A stretch of DNA of 64,000 bases from NCBI GenBank assembly GCA_949358305.1, contig OX442323.1:2728001-2792000 (forward strand), given 5' to 3'. The notes beneath the pieces are model-generated. The model was not told where the DNA came from and ran no database searches. It was given only the letters and a program-made list of their open reading frames with translations. Source of the DNA: Strigamia acuminata (Eukaryota > Arthropoda > Chilopoda > Geophilomorpha > Linotaeniidae). Positions 1 through 12,759 of the stretch are shown one piece after another. A program made the translations under genes and the position numbers. Every line of letters starts with the position of its first letter. Within the stretch, counting starts at the first letter, position 1.

Positions 1-2702
1 CTAGAGTATATGTAAAAAATATTATGCTAACATGCCGTTTTTCTACGAATGTTGAACGAGGTTTTATCCCCTTTTTTTCTTATGCCCCCCTTGACCTTCA
101 CCCCCCTCCCCAAACCTAACCTTATTCGTTTTTAGCAACATTAAGCTGAACCGAGTATTTTCATCAATGCATCTCGCAATCTATTACAGCGCGTCACGTC
201 CGACATGAACGTAGCCACTTTCTTGTTTTTATGCAGAGTGCTGCTGCTCTATAATTTGAGAAATTGGGTTATTGCTTTCCAAATGACAACCACTATCTCT
301 CAATTACATGCCACCACTTTGAATGATCCTGTGTCTAACGGGGCTTTGATCATATCGTCTACTCGCTCTTTCCGCACGCTTCCTTGCCAAAACATACAAG
401 CCAGTCATTTTGTTTATGCTCTAGGGTAGATTAGGTCAGGTTATGTCAGGTCAGGTCAGGTCTACAACAAACAATCAAGCTACCCAATTCGTTCGTTAAA
501 GCGTTTGTAGATGTCCAAAATGTAGGAAATTGTCCTAAATTTTTATAAATTTACCCAAATTTTACTAATAACCTTCAGATTAAGAAAACGCATATTTCTG
601 GCCGAAATTCCAACATATTCATTTATCTGGACTTTTTTAATTAAAAAAAAAAAAAAATAGCTTTTTTCACTTATACCAGCGTGTTTCACTATTTACTGGC
701 ATGCCAGTATAAGTTTTATGACTGAAACTACTAAAAATTGGTAATCCCATCTACGGTATAAATATTCTGAATGTAATCTTTCTTTTTACCACACTTGAGA
801 ATAAACTTTTTTATCAAACACAACCTAGATCTTAATTTTACCAGCACCCCAGTCCCTAAAAATGTATTCCTACACTAGTGGTAAAATTTGTAAATAGAGT
901 GTGTGCATTACGTGCAGCAATTCGGAGATGTCAAATCTCATTTTCAATCTCAGACTGCAGTTGCATTAATAACACAATAAAGTTGTGTATATACTGTAAG
1001 TTAGTTTAAGCATGTCATTTCTTTAAAGCAAAAATAACAGAACTTTATAAATGTCAAATTATACGAAATGAGACATGATGTTACTTTACTCACATCGCAG
1101 AATCACTCTTCATATGTTGATGGTTTTTTCTTTGCAACAGTGAAATGATGCTGGAGGATCTCTTGAAAAATATGACCAGTGGTTTTCAATGAAAAGGGAC
1201 TGCAGGCACATTTTTGAAAATGAAAACATCTTATCTTATTCCAAAGAAAAAATACTTTAAAAAATAGCACAATTTCTAGATTAAAGTATACGTTTACTCA
1301 GTAACTGCTAAGCTGAGGATGGATCATATTTTGTCTTTTTATTTACTTTTAAATGTCTAAAGAATTTCAAGAATGAATTATTGACTAGTCTTAAGGTTCA
1401 AGTGGCGCCTCAAGTACAAACCAATATGTTACAGGGTCATAGCAAATGACTACAATTACTGTAATGATGTCTCTACAACTCTAGAGTAAACTAGCTCATG
1501 CCAATTAAGGCACTCAATTTCTCTTTATACTGAGTGGTAATTTTGTTACTGATGGAATTTGATAATACGGTCTGAAAATTATAAATTTTAAGTTTTTGGC
1601 AAACTACAAATAAAATTTTTTTTTTTTGGTTTTTTATTGTTTATTTCTTGTTGGACATTTTTAGCCTTTTAGTTAGGATTTAATTCATGGAAATGGAAAT
1701 TTCTTTGGGTAAGTGACTTGGACTTCCATTACACACAAGATATAAATTTAACTGGAGTAACAATTTAGGACTGAAGCTACTTGAAGTATTGTTATTTAGA
1801 TATTCCACGGAGGTTTGCAAAGTGCAATAGTTTATCTGTTAATTAGTTGGACATTCAGGTAGTCAGCAGATCTCTTGATTTCCCTTGATGGCAAGAATTA
1901 GCACTGTATATTGTTAATGAAGACAATTCCTACTGTAATGCAGAAAGTTTGGGTTTTGATGGTTATTTTTAAAATACAATTTTGGATGGAATTAACTTTT
2001 TTCCAGGTTATTTCTTTTATAAAAAAAAATTCTTTATTGTGCATTCAGCATGGGTAGGTACTAGTTTAATATATTTTACAGATCTAATTGAATTTGCAGA
2101 AATATGTTTTTTTCTCTTCATTTTTTTTATTATTATGAATGCACAACCTTATAAGTTATTTTTTTAAATTTATTTTTAAGTTAAAAAATGATTTTTTTTT
2201 CTTGGGAGACATGGCAGGAAATGAATCAGGAACAAGTGAAAGTGATGAATAAATCACAATGAAATAATAATGAAAGCCATGAGATGTTTACAGTCGGAAT
2301 GCATTGCAGCAAAGACGCTTAAAGTAGAAAATCATTTACAAAGATTAATTATACAGGGAGTCCCAAATGAACAAAAAGTCAGTCAAATAACGAAAAGACC
2401 ATTTGAGTGAGATGAATGAAACGTATGTACTACTAGTAAACTAAGCGAGGGCATTTCAAAAATGTGAAAAAAATTGACCTTTGACCTTTTCTTCAAGGTC
2501 ATTTCAACTCTAACTTTTAAACTAAGACTGGTAGAGCAAAATTCTCAATTGAAAAAAGAAAGAGCACCTTCTGTTTAGTAGAAAACTGCCCATTAAATTA
2601 GGAATTGTATAATTTTGATGCTTTTGCGTTCGTCGCAAAATCAGTCTTTCGAAAAAACGAATTCAAGGAAACGGAAACCCAAAAGAATAAAAAATTTACA
2701 GA
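1..2702. other. AT-rich intergenic DNA
   Basis: No credible coding region was found. The stretch is AT-rich with homopolymer runs. A short GGTCA-type tandem run lies near 430-462 and an AACCTAACC-like motif near 112. All open frames are under 80 codons, lack recognisable motifs and have no plausible splice partners. Confidence 0.6.
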
Positions 2703-3063
2703 GGGCGTAGTAGTTACTACGCCACAACGTGGAACAACATCCCGGTAGGAGTGGCGCTAGGAGTTAGTGTTGTCGTTTGTTGGTATGTTTGCTATCAGTA
2801 TTGGTCTGTGGTGAGAGAAGTAAGAAATGTGTCTGGTGCGCATTGGGTTATGTGGTTGATACATTGTTGTTTCCGGAGGTTCTTTAATCACCATTTCTTG
2901 ATGGGAAATGTTTCCCATCATTGCATTGTGAGGTTCGCTCGTGAGCTTGTGGTTAGCTTAAGGTTTGCCAACAATTGCAGTTAGCATCTGTCGCTATTTC
3001 CATTGCTGGTGCTGGTTTACATTTCCGCCAATAAGGACTGTCCTCTTAGGACGTAGTTCTACG
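2703..3063. mobile_element. Possible MITE with palindromic ends
   Basis: The left end is a near-perfect palindrome (GGCGTAG, centre, CTACGCC, 2703-2722). The right end carries a related palindrome GACGTAGTTCTACGTC (3049-3063). Both read as diverged copies of the same terminal sequence about 360 bp apart, which suggests a non-autonomous DNA transposon. No target duplication could be confirmed, so the boundaries and superfamily are uncertain. Confidence 0.35.
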
Positions 3064-5171
3064 TCAAATAAAATTGTTAAAGGTGATAAGGTGAAAAAAA
3101 TCTACTTACTGCTTACATTCACAGGCATTCTTCTACAATCGCGTGAATGTAAGCAGATTGATGCCTGTATCGCTTTGTTAAACTTCTAGAGGTGTTTTAA
3201 AGTTGTGGCAAACAACACATGTACACACACATGTACACACACATGTACGCTGCCATCTTGGAAACTTTTATTAATAATAAAAACTGTCACCAGGTGGTGT
3301 AACATAAAATAATAATGAAATAAGTGCCATCTCTTATGGTAATTTGCAAACACATAAACACAAAATAGTCGTCTGCTAAGACTAGTATGAGAGGAAAGAG
3401 CGAATTCCATTAACACGTTTTCAAGAAAGCAGATTTAAGTATACAATTTCAAAGAAACAGATTCACTTTAATGTACACTTTAATCTGCAGTCTTGATGAT
3501 TTTCCATTGCACACAACAATCTGTCCATTTGAAGAGAAGTCGTTATTTTCCAACCAGAATTTAGGACCGGAGTTAGACCATTGAATTTTGGGCTAATATC
3601 ATGCCAGCGTTTTGCCTCCATTTTGTTCTCAGTTTGACAAGCCTCAAAATCGCTTGCAGAAATTGCAAAAATTACCTTTTGCTTGATATTGTATTTTTGC
3701 ATTTACTTTCTCTTTAATGTGAACAGTTGTCACCAAGGGTGCAAAATTGTCAAAATTGCACAATTACAAAATTACAAATATTCGTGAAACCTCTCATTAT
3801 AGCAAGCGCAAATTCTAAAATGATTTGAAATCGTGTCCAATTATCTCGAAGCACGGATGTGAATGTGCCTGTCGTTGAATCCGAGATTCTAACTTAAGGA
3901 ACTTGGCAATCACATTACCCATGCACTTGTATGTGCAGAAAGGAAATTCTTGTTCTTTTATAGGCAATTGACTGCTAAATAGCAGGTGAAATGGTGCTTG
4001 CAATGTTTTCAGCAGTCACTTTATTAATTTCCTAAGCAGTGTTGACAATTAGTTGTGTTAATATTTGTTTCACATTTGCTGAAGTGTACTTAAACTTTCT
4101 TATTTTCATTCCACAAAACTTCAGAAATCTTGTGAGTAAAATTTGTCGAGACAAAAAGATATTTCCTAAAGGTTTATCAGTTTGGAATTTGATCTCACAT
4201 CAAAAAGAATAAGTCAAAAGTGAAAGGGAATAGCACACATTTGATATGATTCTTTCCTCCCTGGGGAAGAATGACTGTTGGTAGTCAAGTAATCTTTTTT
4301 CTCTGAGCTTTGTAATTTAAGGGGGCACCCTTAAAGATTTTTATTAATTCCCCGGAAGCAATGCAGTTGAAAGGATTAATTTGCTTATGGTGGGATTATG
4401 TTCCTCAAGACATGTAAATAATACTTGAAACTCAAATTTCTTATTAAATTAATAAGTTAGGTCTTCATATATCAATAATTTAGTGGTTGAGAGCTCTTGG
4501 GTGAAGAGTTCAACCAATAGGAGTGATTCTTTGATATTTGAGAGGATAGAGAAGATTTACGTGTTAGATTTGTTTTAAAATCAACAAGTTACTTCTTTGT
4601 ATACAATAGCAATATTTGTTTATTGTTTTACAGCACTTTTTTTATAATGAAATATCAACAACAAAACTTATGACTATTATCCATTAGCCAATCATGTGCA
4701 TTACACTGAATGAGAAATTGGATTTTATTGTAAAGAAGAGTTGTGGTTAATTATGGATGATGATGGCAGATTGCACAAATCCAATAGAATAGTATACAAG
4801 ACCATGGAGTGCACAAAGTGCAATCTTTTTGTACTTGAGTTAGTATATCCAAACAAGTCCACAACTTTGGTTTCTCGTTTTTATTATTGTGGTTTCTGTA
4901 GGTTTTGGCCAGTGGTGGATCGATACTCTCTGGGGTCCCGAAAACCTTGTTCCTGCTAAATGAAAATGAAGCCCTGGTAGGCTAACCCACATTAAGTTGG
5001 GATGAAAATTTAAGCTGTATAAATGCAATAAAATGAAAATTTATAACTGAAATTTAAACCTTCAAATTCCATTGACATCGCTTGGATCTTTTAAATCAGA
5101 GTAATATCGGCAGAGTAATATTGATTACGGTAGATATTAAATTATTCAGCCCGAAATAAACTCATTAAACT
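3064..5171. other. Intergenic DNA, small microsatellite
   Basis: Apart from the hairpin at 3109-3156 and three copies of an ACATGTACACAC-type unit near 3218-3248, nothing recognisable is present. Open frames are short and show no family motifs. Confidence 0.55.
3109..3156. repeat. Short perfect hairpin
   Basis: CTGCTTACATTCAC (3109-3122) is perfectly complementary to GTGAATGTAAGCAG (3143-3156), with a 20-nt loop. It is too short for a typical animal microRNA precursor. It may be part of a degraded foldback element. Confidence 0.5.
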
Positions 5172-5560
5172 TTGTCCATGTGTAACTTGGGCCTATTTCC
5201 AATTGGCTGAGCCTCATAAGTCACTCTGTGCTGCCACCAGGAAAAATAGTTCAGAGTGGTTTTAAATTTGTTTGATGATTTTAATCATTGAAATGATGTA
5301 ATGTTGTTTGTATTTTCTAAGAAAATGTATCTTGAAGTCATAAAATCAAGATTTATGTTGGTTTATTTCAACTTTCATGTTTATTCAGTTTATTGCTTGC
5401 TTTTTCCAGGGAACAAAACAATTTAATTTTTTTATTGGTTGTTTTGTCTGGAAAGCAGTCAAAATGGCCACCATTCTTTTGATTTATTTTTGGTATCACT
5501 ACATACACAAGTGAAAAGGCTCAGCCAATCGGAAATAGGCCCAAGTTACACATGGACAAG
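5172..5560. mobile_element. MITE with ~43-bp terminal inverted repeats
   Basis: The left arm begins TTGTCCATGTGTAACTTGGG (5172-5214). Its reverse complement lies at 5517-5560 with a single mismatch. The 389-bp unit has no coding capacity, as expected of a non-autonomous DNA transposon. The small arm divergence implies a fairly recent insertion. I could not assign a superfamily. Confidence 0.75.
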
Positions 5561-6977
5561 GTTGTTCTTTAAAAGTATCATTTCAGGGAAGCAGTGAGAA
5601 TTTGCATAAAGGGATCAGTGGGCATACCTGAAATTGTAATTTTCCTCGCTGGCTAACAAGTAAGTGTTCCTTTATGACGTCATGCAAAAAAGGAAATTGG
5701 CAATGTGTCTTTTTTTGAGGAAAAATGTTATAGCCAATCTTAAAGTAACGTGACTGCAAGAGGACTGAAAATGTGGTGAAAAATTGTAACCAATTGAAAT
5801 TAAGAGCACAGAGCCTTAAACATGTCAAAAATTCACAACAGAAGTGTAGAAAAATAGCTTACAAGTTCATCCAATCATTACTTATTGGGAGATTATTGGT
5901 GTGTTGGCCAGTTGCCAAGTTAAATACATCAAGTCTCTTTCACCTCAGCCTATCATTGCACAAGTTCCATCATTGCTAAAGGTGCAGAACTGCAGATCCA
6001 ATCTAACTGATTAGCTCTTCATTTTGTTAGATTGTGCTTTTCATGTCAAGCTTTCTCTTATTTTCAGAGAGAAAATTGGTTTAAATTATACATTGCATTT
6101 CTTTATTACTGTTGAAAGAAAAAGTGCTTGATGCAAGCACCGGTTGCCTGGGAGAGGCCACAGATGTCTCAATTTCAAAGAATTATGATTCTGTTGTTGT
6201 TAGTGTGTTGAAGATTTATTTTTTTAGCTGATGATGCAGATACAATAGGTGCATTCAAAGTTTCTGTTTATTGGTTTTTTTAGAAGACGAAAACACGCGT
6301 ATGAATGCGGGTGAACCGTTTGAAAAGCCGCTCAAATTGTGGTTTTTGTTTTTGCAGTGTTTGATGATTGTTTATACTTGTTTTTGGTGTCCATTTTTGA
6401 ATGCATTTTGCTTAGTATTTAATTTTTGTGATTATTTGTGTGTAAATATACAGATTAATTTTTCAGTCATTAGTTGGTTCAGGATAGGAGAAATAGTAAT
6501 GTCACTTGAGCTGCACGGATCAAATTAAACTGATGAAAATTCCCAGTGCCCATTAGGCATGAGAGATTTATTACAAAAATTAATCTAAAATCACATGAGT
6601 TTGTTCATGCCTCATGTAATGGCATGAAGGAGCAAATCTTTGTATTTGTTTATTCATTATTGATACACAGTAAGCAATGAGTGAAAGTCAGATTTTGGAA
6701 AAACTCATTCTACTCTCCTGTTTTTGATGAAATTCATAATCATATTCACATACATATTCATAATACAGATTGTATTTATTGCATTGTTTTTTTTTTTTGT
6801 TTTTTTTAGAAAAAGTTATTTAAACTTTTTTATATTTATAAAATGACTTTATAATGCGCCTACTGTTCGATCATTTCTTTGCGTTCGATGTTTCAGGGGG
6901 GGGGGGGAGTTCATGTTTAGTTCTATTTCAGAGGGTAAACTCAAGATTTTTTCAAAACGTAAGTCTTTAACAAGAAG
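5561..6977. other. Intergenic DNA
   Basis: No gene or repeat structure is recognisable. Poly-T runs lie near 6788-6808 and a 12-base G run near 6897-6908. Confidence 0.55.
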
Positions 6978-7385
6978 CTTTAAGATGGAAACACAAGGGA
7001 GCGCGTAAAATTCCAAAGCTTGTTAGTACAAGTTTAAAGAGAGAGTCATTTACAAGCTCACTTGACCCGCTTTTGGCTTACCAGCTTAACTGGCAAACTC
7101 AAGCTAGCTAGGTAGCCAGCCAGAAATTCCCGCCAAAAAACCTTCCAAGAATTTCCTCACGATTCTGATTGGCTGTCAAAGTCACATGACCAAAACACCA
7201 GCCAGCTTGAAGCTGATAAATCAAACTCAGTTTGATCGGAGCGTGTGAGTACAAGCTCGCTTGAAAACAAAGCTTTGAATAAAAACGCAAGCTCGTGTTT
7301 GCTCAATCGGGCGAGTTTTTAGCCTCTTTTTCAAGTAAAAGCAAGCTTTTAAATTTTACCCACTCCCTTGTGTTTCCACCTTTAG
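6978..7385. mobile_element. MITE, ~408 bp, inverted termini
   Basis: The left terminus contains GGAAACACAAGGGAG (from 6986) and the right terminus its complement CTCCCTTGTGTTTCC (ends 7378). Partial complementarity continues inward for about 50 bases (an AAAGCTTG block on both sides). The interior is rich in AAGCTTG/CAAGCTC motifs, is non-coding and is probably foldback-capable. Confidence 0.65.
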
Positions 7386-8943
7386 GCTTGCTCTACTCGA
7401 TTCCGAATACAGGCAGTGATACCGTCATTAAAATGCTTTTAACTGCGTGGCCATGATAAAAGCGAGGTGTCTGATTATTTTTCTGCCTACTATGTGTGCA
7501 GTCATTCACTTTTCTAATTGGTCTTTATATTGCAAGTGCCAAATGTGTGTGGGCGAGTAAAAGTAGAAATTGAATTTAAGGCTGATATTGATGGAATGTG
7601 TAATTTAAGTTGGTTGCTGACAAAAGTAAATATTATTGCACATCCACATCTGCCTTTATATTAAATTGATAAGATTCCATTGCATCTTTTTCTGTTTTTC
7701 TGTCAAGATGTATTGATAGTTTCTTCGATATTGGCAAAATTTGTTTGAAATTTTTCATAAAAATTTGCAAAATTGACAATAAAAAAATCGGTTATTGGAT
7801 TTTATTTTTTATTTTTTGTTTTTTTTCGTATTTTTGGTTGTTACTTGTATTTATATTCACAAGTAGCAGATATTGCTTATTGTTTTTTATTAAAAAAAAT
7901 TCATAATGGAAAAATAATAGAGAAAGCAAATATTTACTTTGGTTGTGATAAGATTGCGTGACAAACTTATTCTTATCACAATCTTTTTTAATTAAAACTA
8001 AAGTTGTTGGTTGAGTGTTTGACTAGAGATGTCAAGGAAAGTTGGATGCTGAAGTGGGAAATGAGATTACTCAGGTATGGAAATATTAAATATGAAATAT
8101 GTGAACCACTTTTTGAACCAATTATACTAATTAAGACTCTAAACGTTGTTGTGGTTATAATAATTTTTTTTTAAATGGAGGGAAATTGTATTAGGCATAT
8201 TTTAAGATTTGGTATTAAATTATCAATTATTTGTGAAACCATCAATTATTTGTGAAGTTTAACACACAAAAGCTTTTACCTTTCATTATTTTTAGAACAT
8301 TTTCAATGTCGGTTATTCGTCTTTTCAGTGTACAAGCAAACCCATTTTTATATCATGAAATAGCTTTTTATAACTTCATATTTTAACCTGTCTAAAAGTT
8401 GCTTTAAAAGGCTTTTAAGTAATACGGAAGTTATTTAATTTTCGATTTTTGAATTTTCAATGAATGTCATTACACTTTAGCTCTTCACTGAGGAAAAAAT
8501 CTTATAATGTGGATTTAAAAAGTATGGGTAAGCACAAAGTAAGATATCTTATTCTGAGCATGAAAGAGGTTTTTATTTGGAGTTGAAATAAATATAAGGT
8601 GTTCAATTCGTAAAAGGAGAAGTCCATTTATATTTTTTTTATTTATATGAAAATGAAAATGGTTTAAAGGTGAACACGTATTCTACGATAGGTGCATTCA
8701 AATTGGTTAAACACGGAGTTGAAGTTTGCCTAAATGAATAAAACTAACAAGTAAGTGAAATAAGTAAATTAAATGATTTATTATTGTATGTTTTGAAAGG
8801 AAATGTTATTACTGTATTACGAACATGCAGCTAAGATCTGAATGGTTGTTTAACTGAGCATGCACAAAATAGCATTAGGAAAATAAGTGACACTCCTAAC
8901 TTAAGGAAATATGACGTAAAAGCATTAAGTTGATTTATCCGAG
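7386..8943. other. Intergenic AT-rich DNA
   Basis: No gene, RNA gene or clear repeat is seen. Open frames are low-complexity and shorter than 65 codons. Confidence 0.55.
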
Positions 8944-9182
8944 TCACACCACAATAGCGACGCTCAAAAGAGCCAGATTTTACCAGATTTTTCATGTTTT
9001 TTTCATGTTTTTTTCCCATTTCATTTCAGTTTTTTCAATTTTCCACTTGTCCCCAGTTTTTTATGATATTTTCTGCGTCGCTCTTTTCGACATCGCTCTT
9101 TTCAGCGATCGCTCTTTTCGGCGTCGCTCTTTCGGAGTCGCTCTTGCCAGCGAAGCTCTTCTGAGTGTCGCTATTATTGGCC
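8944..9182. mobile_element. Foldback element with internal GCTCTTTTC repeats
   Basis: Left terminus ACAATAGCGACGCTCAAAAG (from 8949) is mirrored by GAGTGTCGCTATTATTGG at the right end. Between about 9076 and 9172 a motif of the type CGTCGCTCTTTTC repeats six or seven times with substitutions. Each copy can pair with the left terminus. It looks like a non-autonomous transposon with subterminal repeats and is non-coding. Confidence 0.55.
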
Positions 9183-10955
9183 TTCTTCGATTTATCTTCT
9201 TAATTTGAACATACCTATAGAAAATATAAAGTTTTTAACTCCCTGACATGATCCCCACAACACTGTACAAAAAGATCTCTTTTTGGGCTCATTGCCATGT
9301 CAAGTTAATGGACAAACAAGAGTAAAGTAGGAAGTAGCAGCAATGATTTATGCAGCAGTTTTGGAATATTGTCAAACAAGCAATTCCATGCATCACTTGG
9401 TGCATTCACTTTTTCTTCTTAAATGATTTACAGAAGACGGAGATGGCGACAACTTCGTCATTGCGCATATCTGCTGACCAGATACGAAGTGCGCTGGGCT
9501 CAAATTTAGAGTTTTGGCACAATCTTAAATTCATAACCAAACATACAACACATCTTGTCATTGCTCTGCCAAAACTGCGAGTACTGATAGTGTTACGTTT
9601 CTTGTGATTTGGGACATTTTCTGCTATCTTTGCTACGTTTGCAAAGCCAGCGCTTTTGTGTGGATCAACCACAGTTGATACATGCATTTCCACTGTTATT
9701 CAGTGATCTCTGCTAACGAGCAAAGCTCTAACTCGCCGCCGCCATCGAGGACCACCGTGATCGTCTCTAGAGTCAGCCGTTGCCGCCCGAGTGCAATGCA
9801 AACAAACCACTTTTCTGCACAAAACATGCTAATTTAAAAAACTAAATTCCATTTGTACGAGGTAGATTTTAGGAGTTATGTATACATTGTGCATTCAGTA
9901 CCTGCCTGTCTACAAGAAAAATGATAACTTGATAAATAAAATAACGTTTTTTTCTCTTATTTGGTAAACTCTGTCCATGAAGTAGGACGAAGGAAAATGA
10001 AGGAGAACAGTGTATCCTGGGTGTAAGCAAGAGTTTTATTCTATCCATGGTTTTACTTGAATGGGGCATAAGCTTTCTGGTTGCTGCCACTTTACGATGA
10101 ATAAAGATTGAAGTAGAGAAGTTTACCCTGAGTAAATCGACCTAACCTAACCATTTGGGTCTGAAGTCTTGGTTAGGTTAGTATATCTCCAGACTACAAT
10201 AAGAAAAATACCAATTACTTTGAATCGGTGCCGGCCTTGGCTATCTATCGGTGTTATAGCTGTCCCCTTAGCCAATATGGAGAGCAACGCAATCACACTT
10301 TTTAGATTATGTGTTTCTGTTTTTATCCAGAGAACTTCATCAGAAAGATGGGGAGTTTTGGAAATGTAGTTTTCGTAATAAAAAAATCAATACGCGTTCA
10401 ATTTTGTTGAGGAAAAGTCATTGGAATGCAACAAGGTTTGTTCGTTTGGTTGCTTCTGGTCCTTAATACAGCTAAGTCAGCTTTGTGACTTTCCCTGAAG
10501 AAATTGAAAGCACAAGATTTCTTTCCTTCTTTTATCAAACATAAGTTATTACATGCTTAGATTGTAAACTCAAGAGTCAAGAGATTAAATGTTGTGTAGT
10601 TTTTCTTTTTAGTTAGGGAAGCAAACTCATAAAAAATAAATTGTTTTGGACAGAATGCATAATAGAAAAGTCACTTCCGTGAAAAGCTAGGGAAACAATA
10701 AGGTTTTATCCCGTCTTTGGTTAAAATTCAAGTTTAATGACTTTTTTTTATCTATCTGACCACAATTTAGGTATTTCCCGATAGATGTATTCAATATCCA
10801 AAAAACGAATTGTCTTCTCCTTAAATCACTTAAAGAAGTCAATTCTGAATTGAACATGCTAAAAACGAAACTGAATTAGAAAAGATGGCTACCTACAACA
10901 TGCGGTAGAGATAAGTCATTTCTAAATTAAAGTCATTTTAATTTCACTTAACCGT
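9183..10955. other. Intergenic DNA
   Basis: No supported gene. A pair of inverted CCTAACCTAACC/GGTTAGGTTAG motifs lies near 10141-10182. An open frame on each strand around 9400-9700 lacks motifs and splice context and was not accepted. Confidence 0.55.
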
Positions 10956-11349
10956 CCCATAGCCATGGCTAATACTACACATGTGCAGCCATGGTGGGTC
11001 ATTTCTGACTTCTTTTCAAAAACCCTTCTGCACATGTGCACAATCACATTTTTCCTGGTGCAATCGCATTTTTCCTGGTAAAAGCACATGTTTTAGGACT
11101 AATTTTAATACGCCACCTAGTGAAAACAGATGGCAAAGCAGTGTACGGCGCTCCCATTAAGGGTGTTTTATGTTATAAATATTAAATTATCTTAATAATA
11201 ATTGAAAAACTATTCATATTTAGGCATTATAAAATAAGAAAAAAAAGTTTTTGAGGAATAAAAGTTAACCTCCTTAATTAATTTTCAGGAAAAAAAGAAT
11301 TACAGTGATTTTTCCACCTGTAATTTTTTTGACCCACCATGGCTATGGG
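10956..11349. mobile_element. Probable MITE, CCCATAGCCATGG ends
   Basis: CCCATAGCCATGG (10956-10968) is the exact complement of CCATGGCTATGGG (11337-11349). A second copy of the subterminal block AGCCATGGTGGGTCA occurs near 10988 and, inverted, at the right end. The interior has a duplicated CAATC(A/G)CATTTTTCCTGGT unit near 11041-11080. Non-coding. Confidence 0.6.
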
Positions 11350-12664
11350 AAGATTAATTCTAATCTTCTTATTTGAAGTCTTTCAAGTGGATGTGTCAGA
11401 GGTATGATGAAAAAACGTCACATCCTGTTTGGAGAAGTCATTTCAGTCAAATAAGTAAATTAGTTTTAAGCGGCATGCCGCTGTAAGTTAAATTTTACTC
11501 ACCGGTACAAACGGTATAGCGGCATGCCTCTTAAAGCATAGTAATACAGTATGACTGTCAACACATGAGATAGAGGTTTAACTGATTTAATTTATGGATG
11601 AGGAAGGGGTATTGGAAGAATAATGGCTGATGAAGATTTATATGCTGTTGCATTTGGAGCTTGTGGTGATCATGAGGTCACTAGGTTTCATTTTATGAAT
11701 TACTCCTCCTATTGTGAAAAACCAAGTTCTTTAGAATTCCTTGAGAAAAATTGGACCTGAATTACTTCCGTTTCGAATCACATTGGAAAAATGTCTCAAA
11801 GCTTTGCTGCGTCGACACACAATTCGTTCCTAAATTAAACTTCAGGCGTTTCCTGTTTTTGGCGGGCTGCGCAGCAAAGCATCGACATCGAACGTTTTTT
11901 TTTTAAACACCAGAAGAGCATGGTCATTGGGCGACCATCTTTTAATAAGATGGTTTGCGGAGTGTAGTTTCGAGTACATAAGCTTAGCTGGCAAACAATT
12001 ACTTGTACTAGTTACTAATTTTAGCCATTTTTATTGCGTATAATTTAGCCATTATATTTGTGACAAGGCCAACCTTGTAGTGAGCCAGCGTATAGAGCAA
12101 AATTTCCAATTACAAAGTTATAGAGCACATTTTAATTAGCACAAAACACATGTCAACTTTATTATTTAACACTGACCAGCAGTACAAAGCCCATGTCATT
12201 GGACGAATCGATCACGGATCCCTAGAACGGACATACATACAATTGCAGCCCCAATCTCGAGAATAGTGTTACTCGGTGGAAAACACACCGCAAACCGGTT
12301 GTTACCTCCGCGCTTCTGTAAGCATTTAGCTTGAACTAACTTTACAAATTCTCACTATAGTTTGCCTTAAGCGACGATGTAATTGTTTAACCTCATTCAT
12401 TAAGAATAGAACGATCCAAGTCTTCTTAAAAGAGAGCTCAAGTTCTCAGTTTTCTCAGATCAGCCGAAATTTAAGGTTGTTGATCAGTGTATGATTCGGC
12501 ATCTTAAATTAGGCATTTCAAATCGAAGTGTTATTCATGCTTTTAGGTTTAAGGAAATATTATTATTTAGTGATATAATTTGGTTTAAGTTATTATTTAT
12601 CTTATGGTTTACTAAAGACTTTATATTATATTTTAAGTAAACAATGAGCCCTCTTTATTCACAA
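11350..12664. other. Intergenic DNA
   Basis: No gene seen. A palindromic AGCGGCATGCCGCT block near 11469-11482 with a related GCGGCATGCC near 11519 may be the remains of another short inverted-repeat element. Confidence 0.5.
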
Positions 12665-12759
12665 GTTAGTTAAACGCAGAAAGTAATCAGTAATTACGTG
12701 GTCTATTAGTTGTAACTGGGCCACGTAACAAAGTGATTACTTTTTGCATTTAACTAAAA
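12665..12759. repeat. ~95-bp foldback hairpin
   Basis: The left arm (TTAGTTAAACGCAGAAAGTA..., from 12666) and right arm (ends TTTAACTAAAA, 12759) are complementary over about 38 bases with a few mismatches. The whole unit folds into one hairpin, typical of a very short MITE or a solo foldback. Confidence 0.65.
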
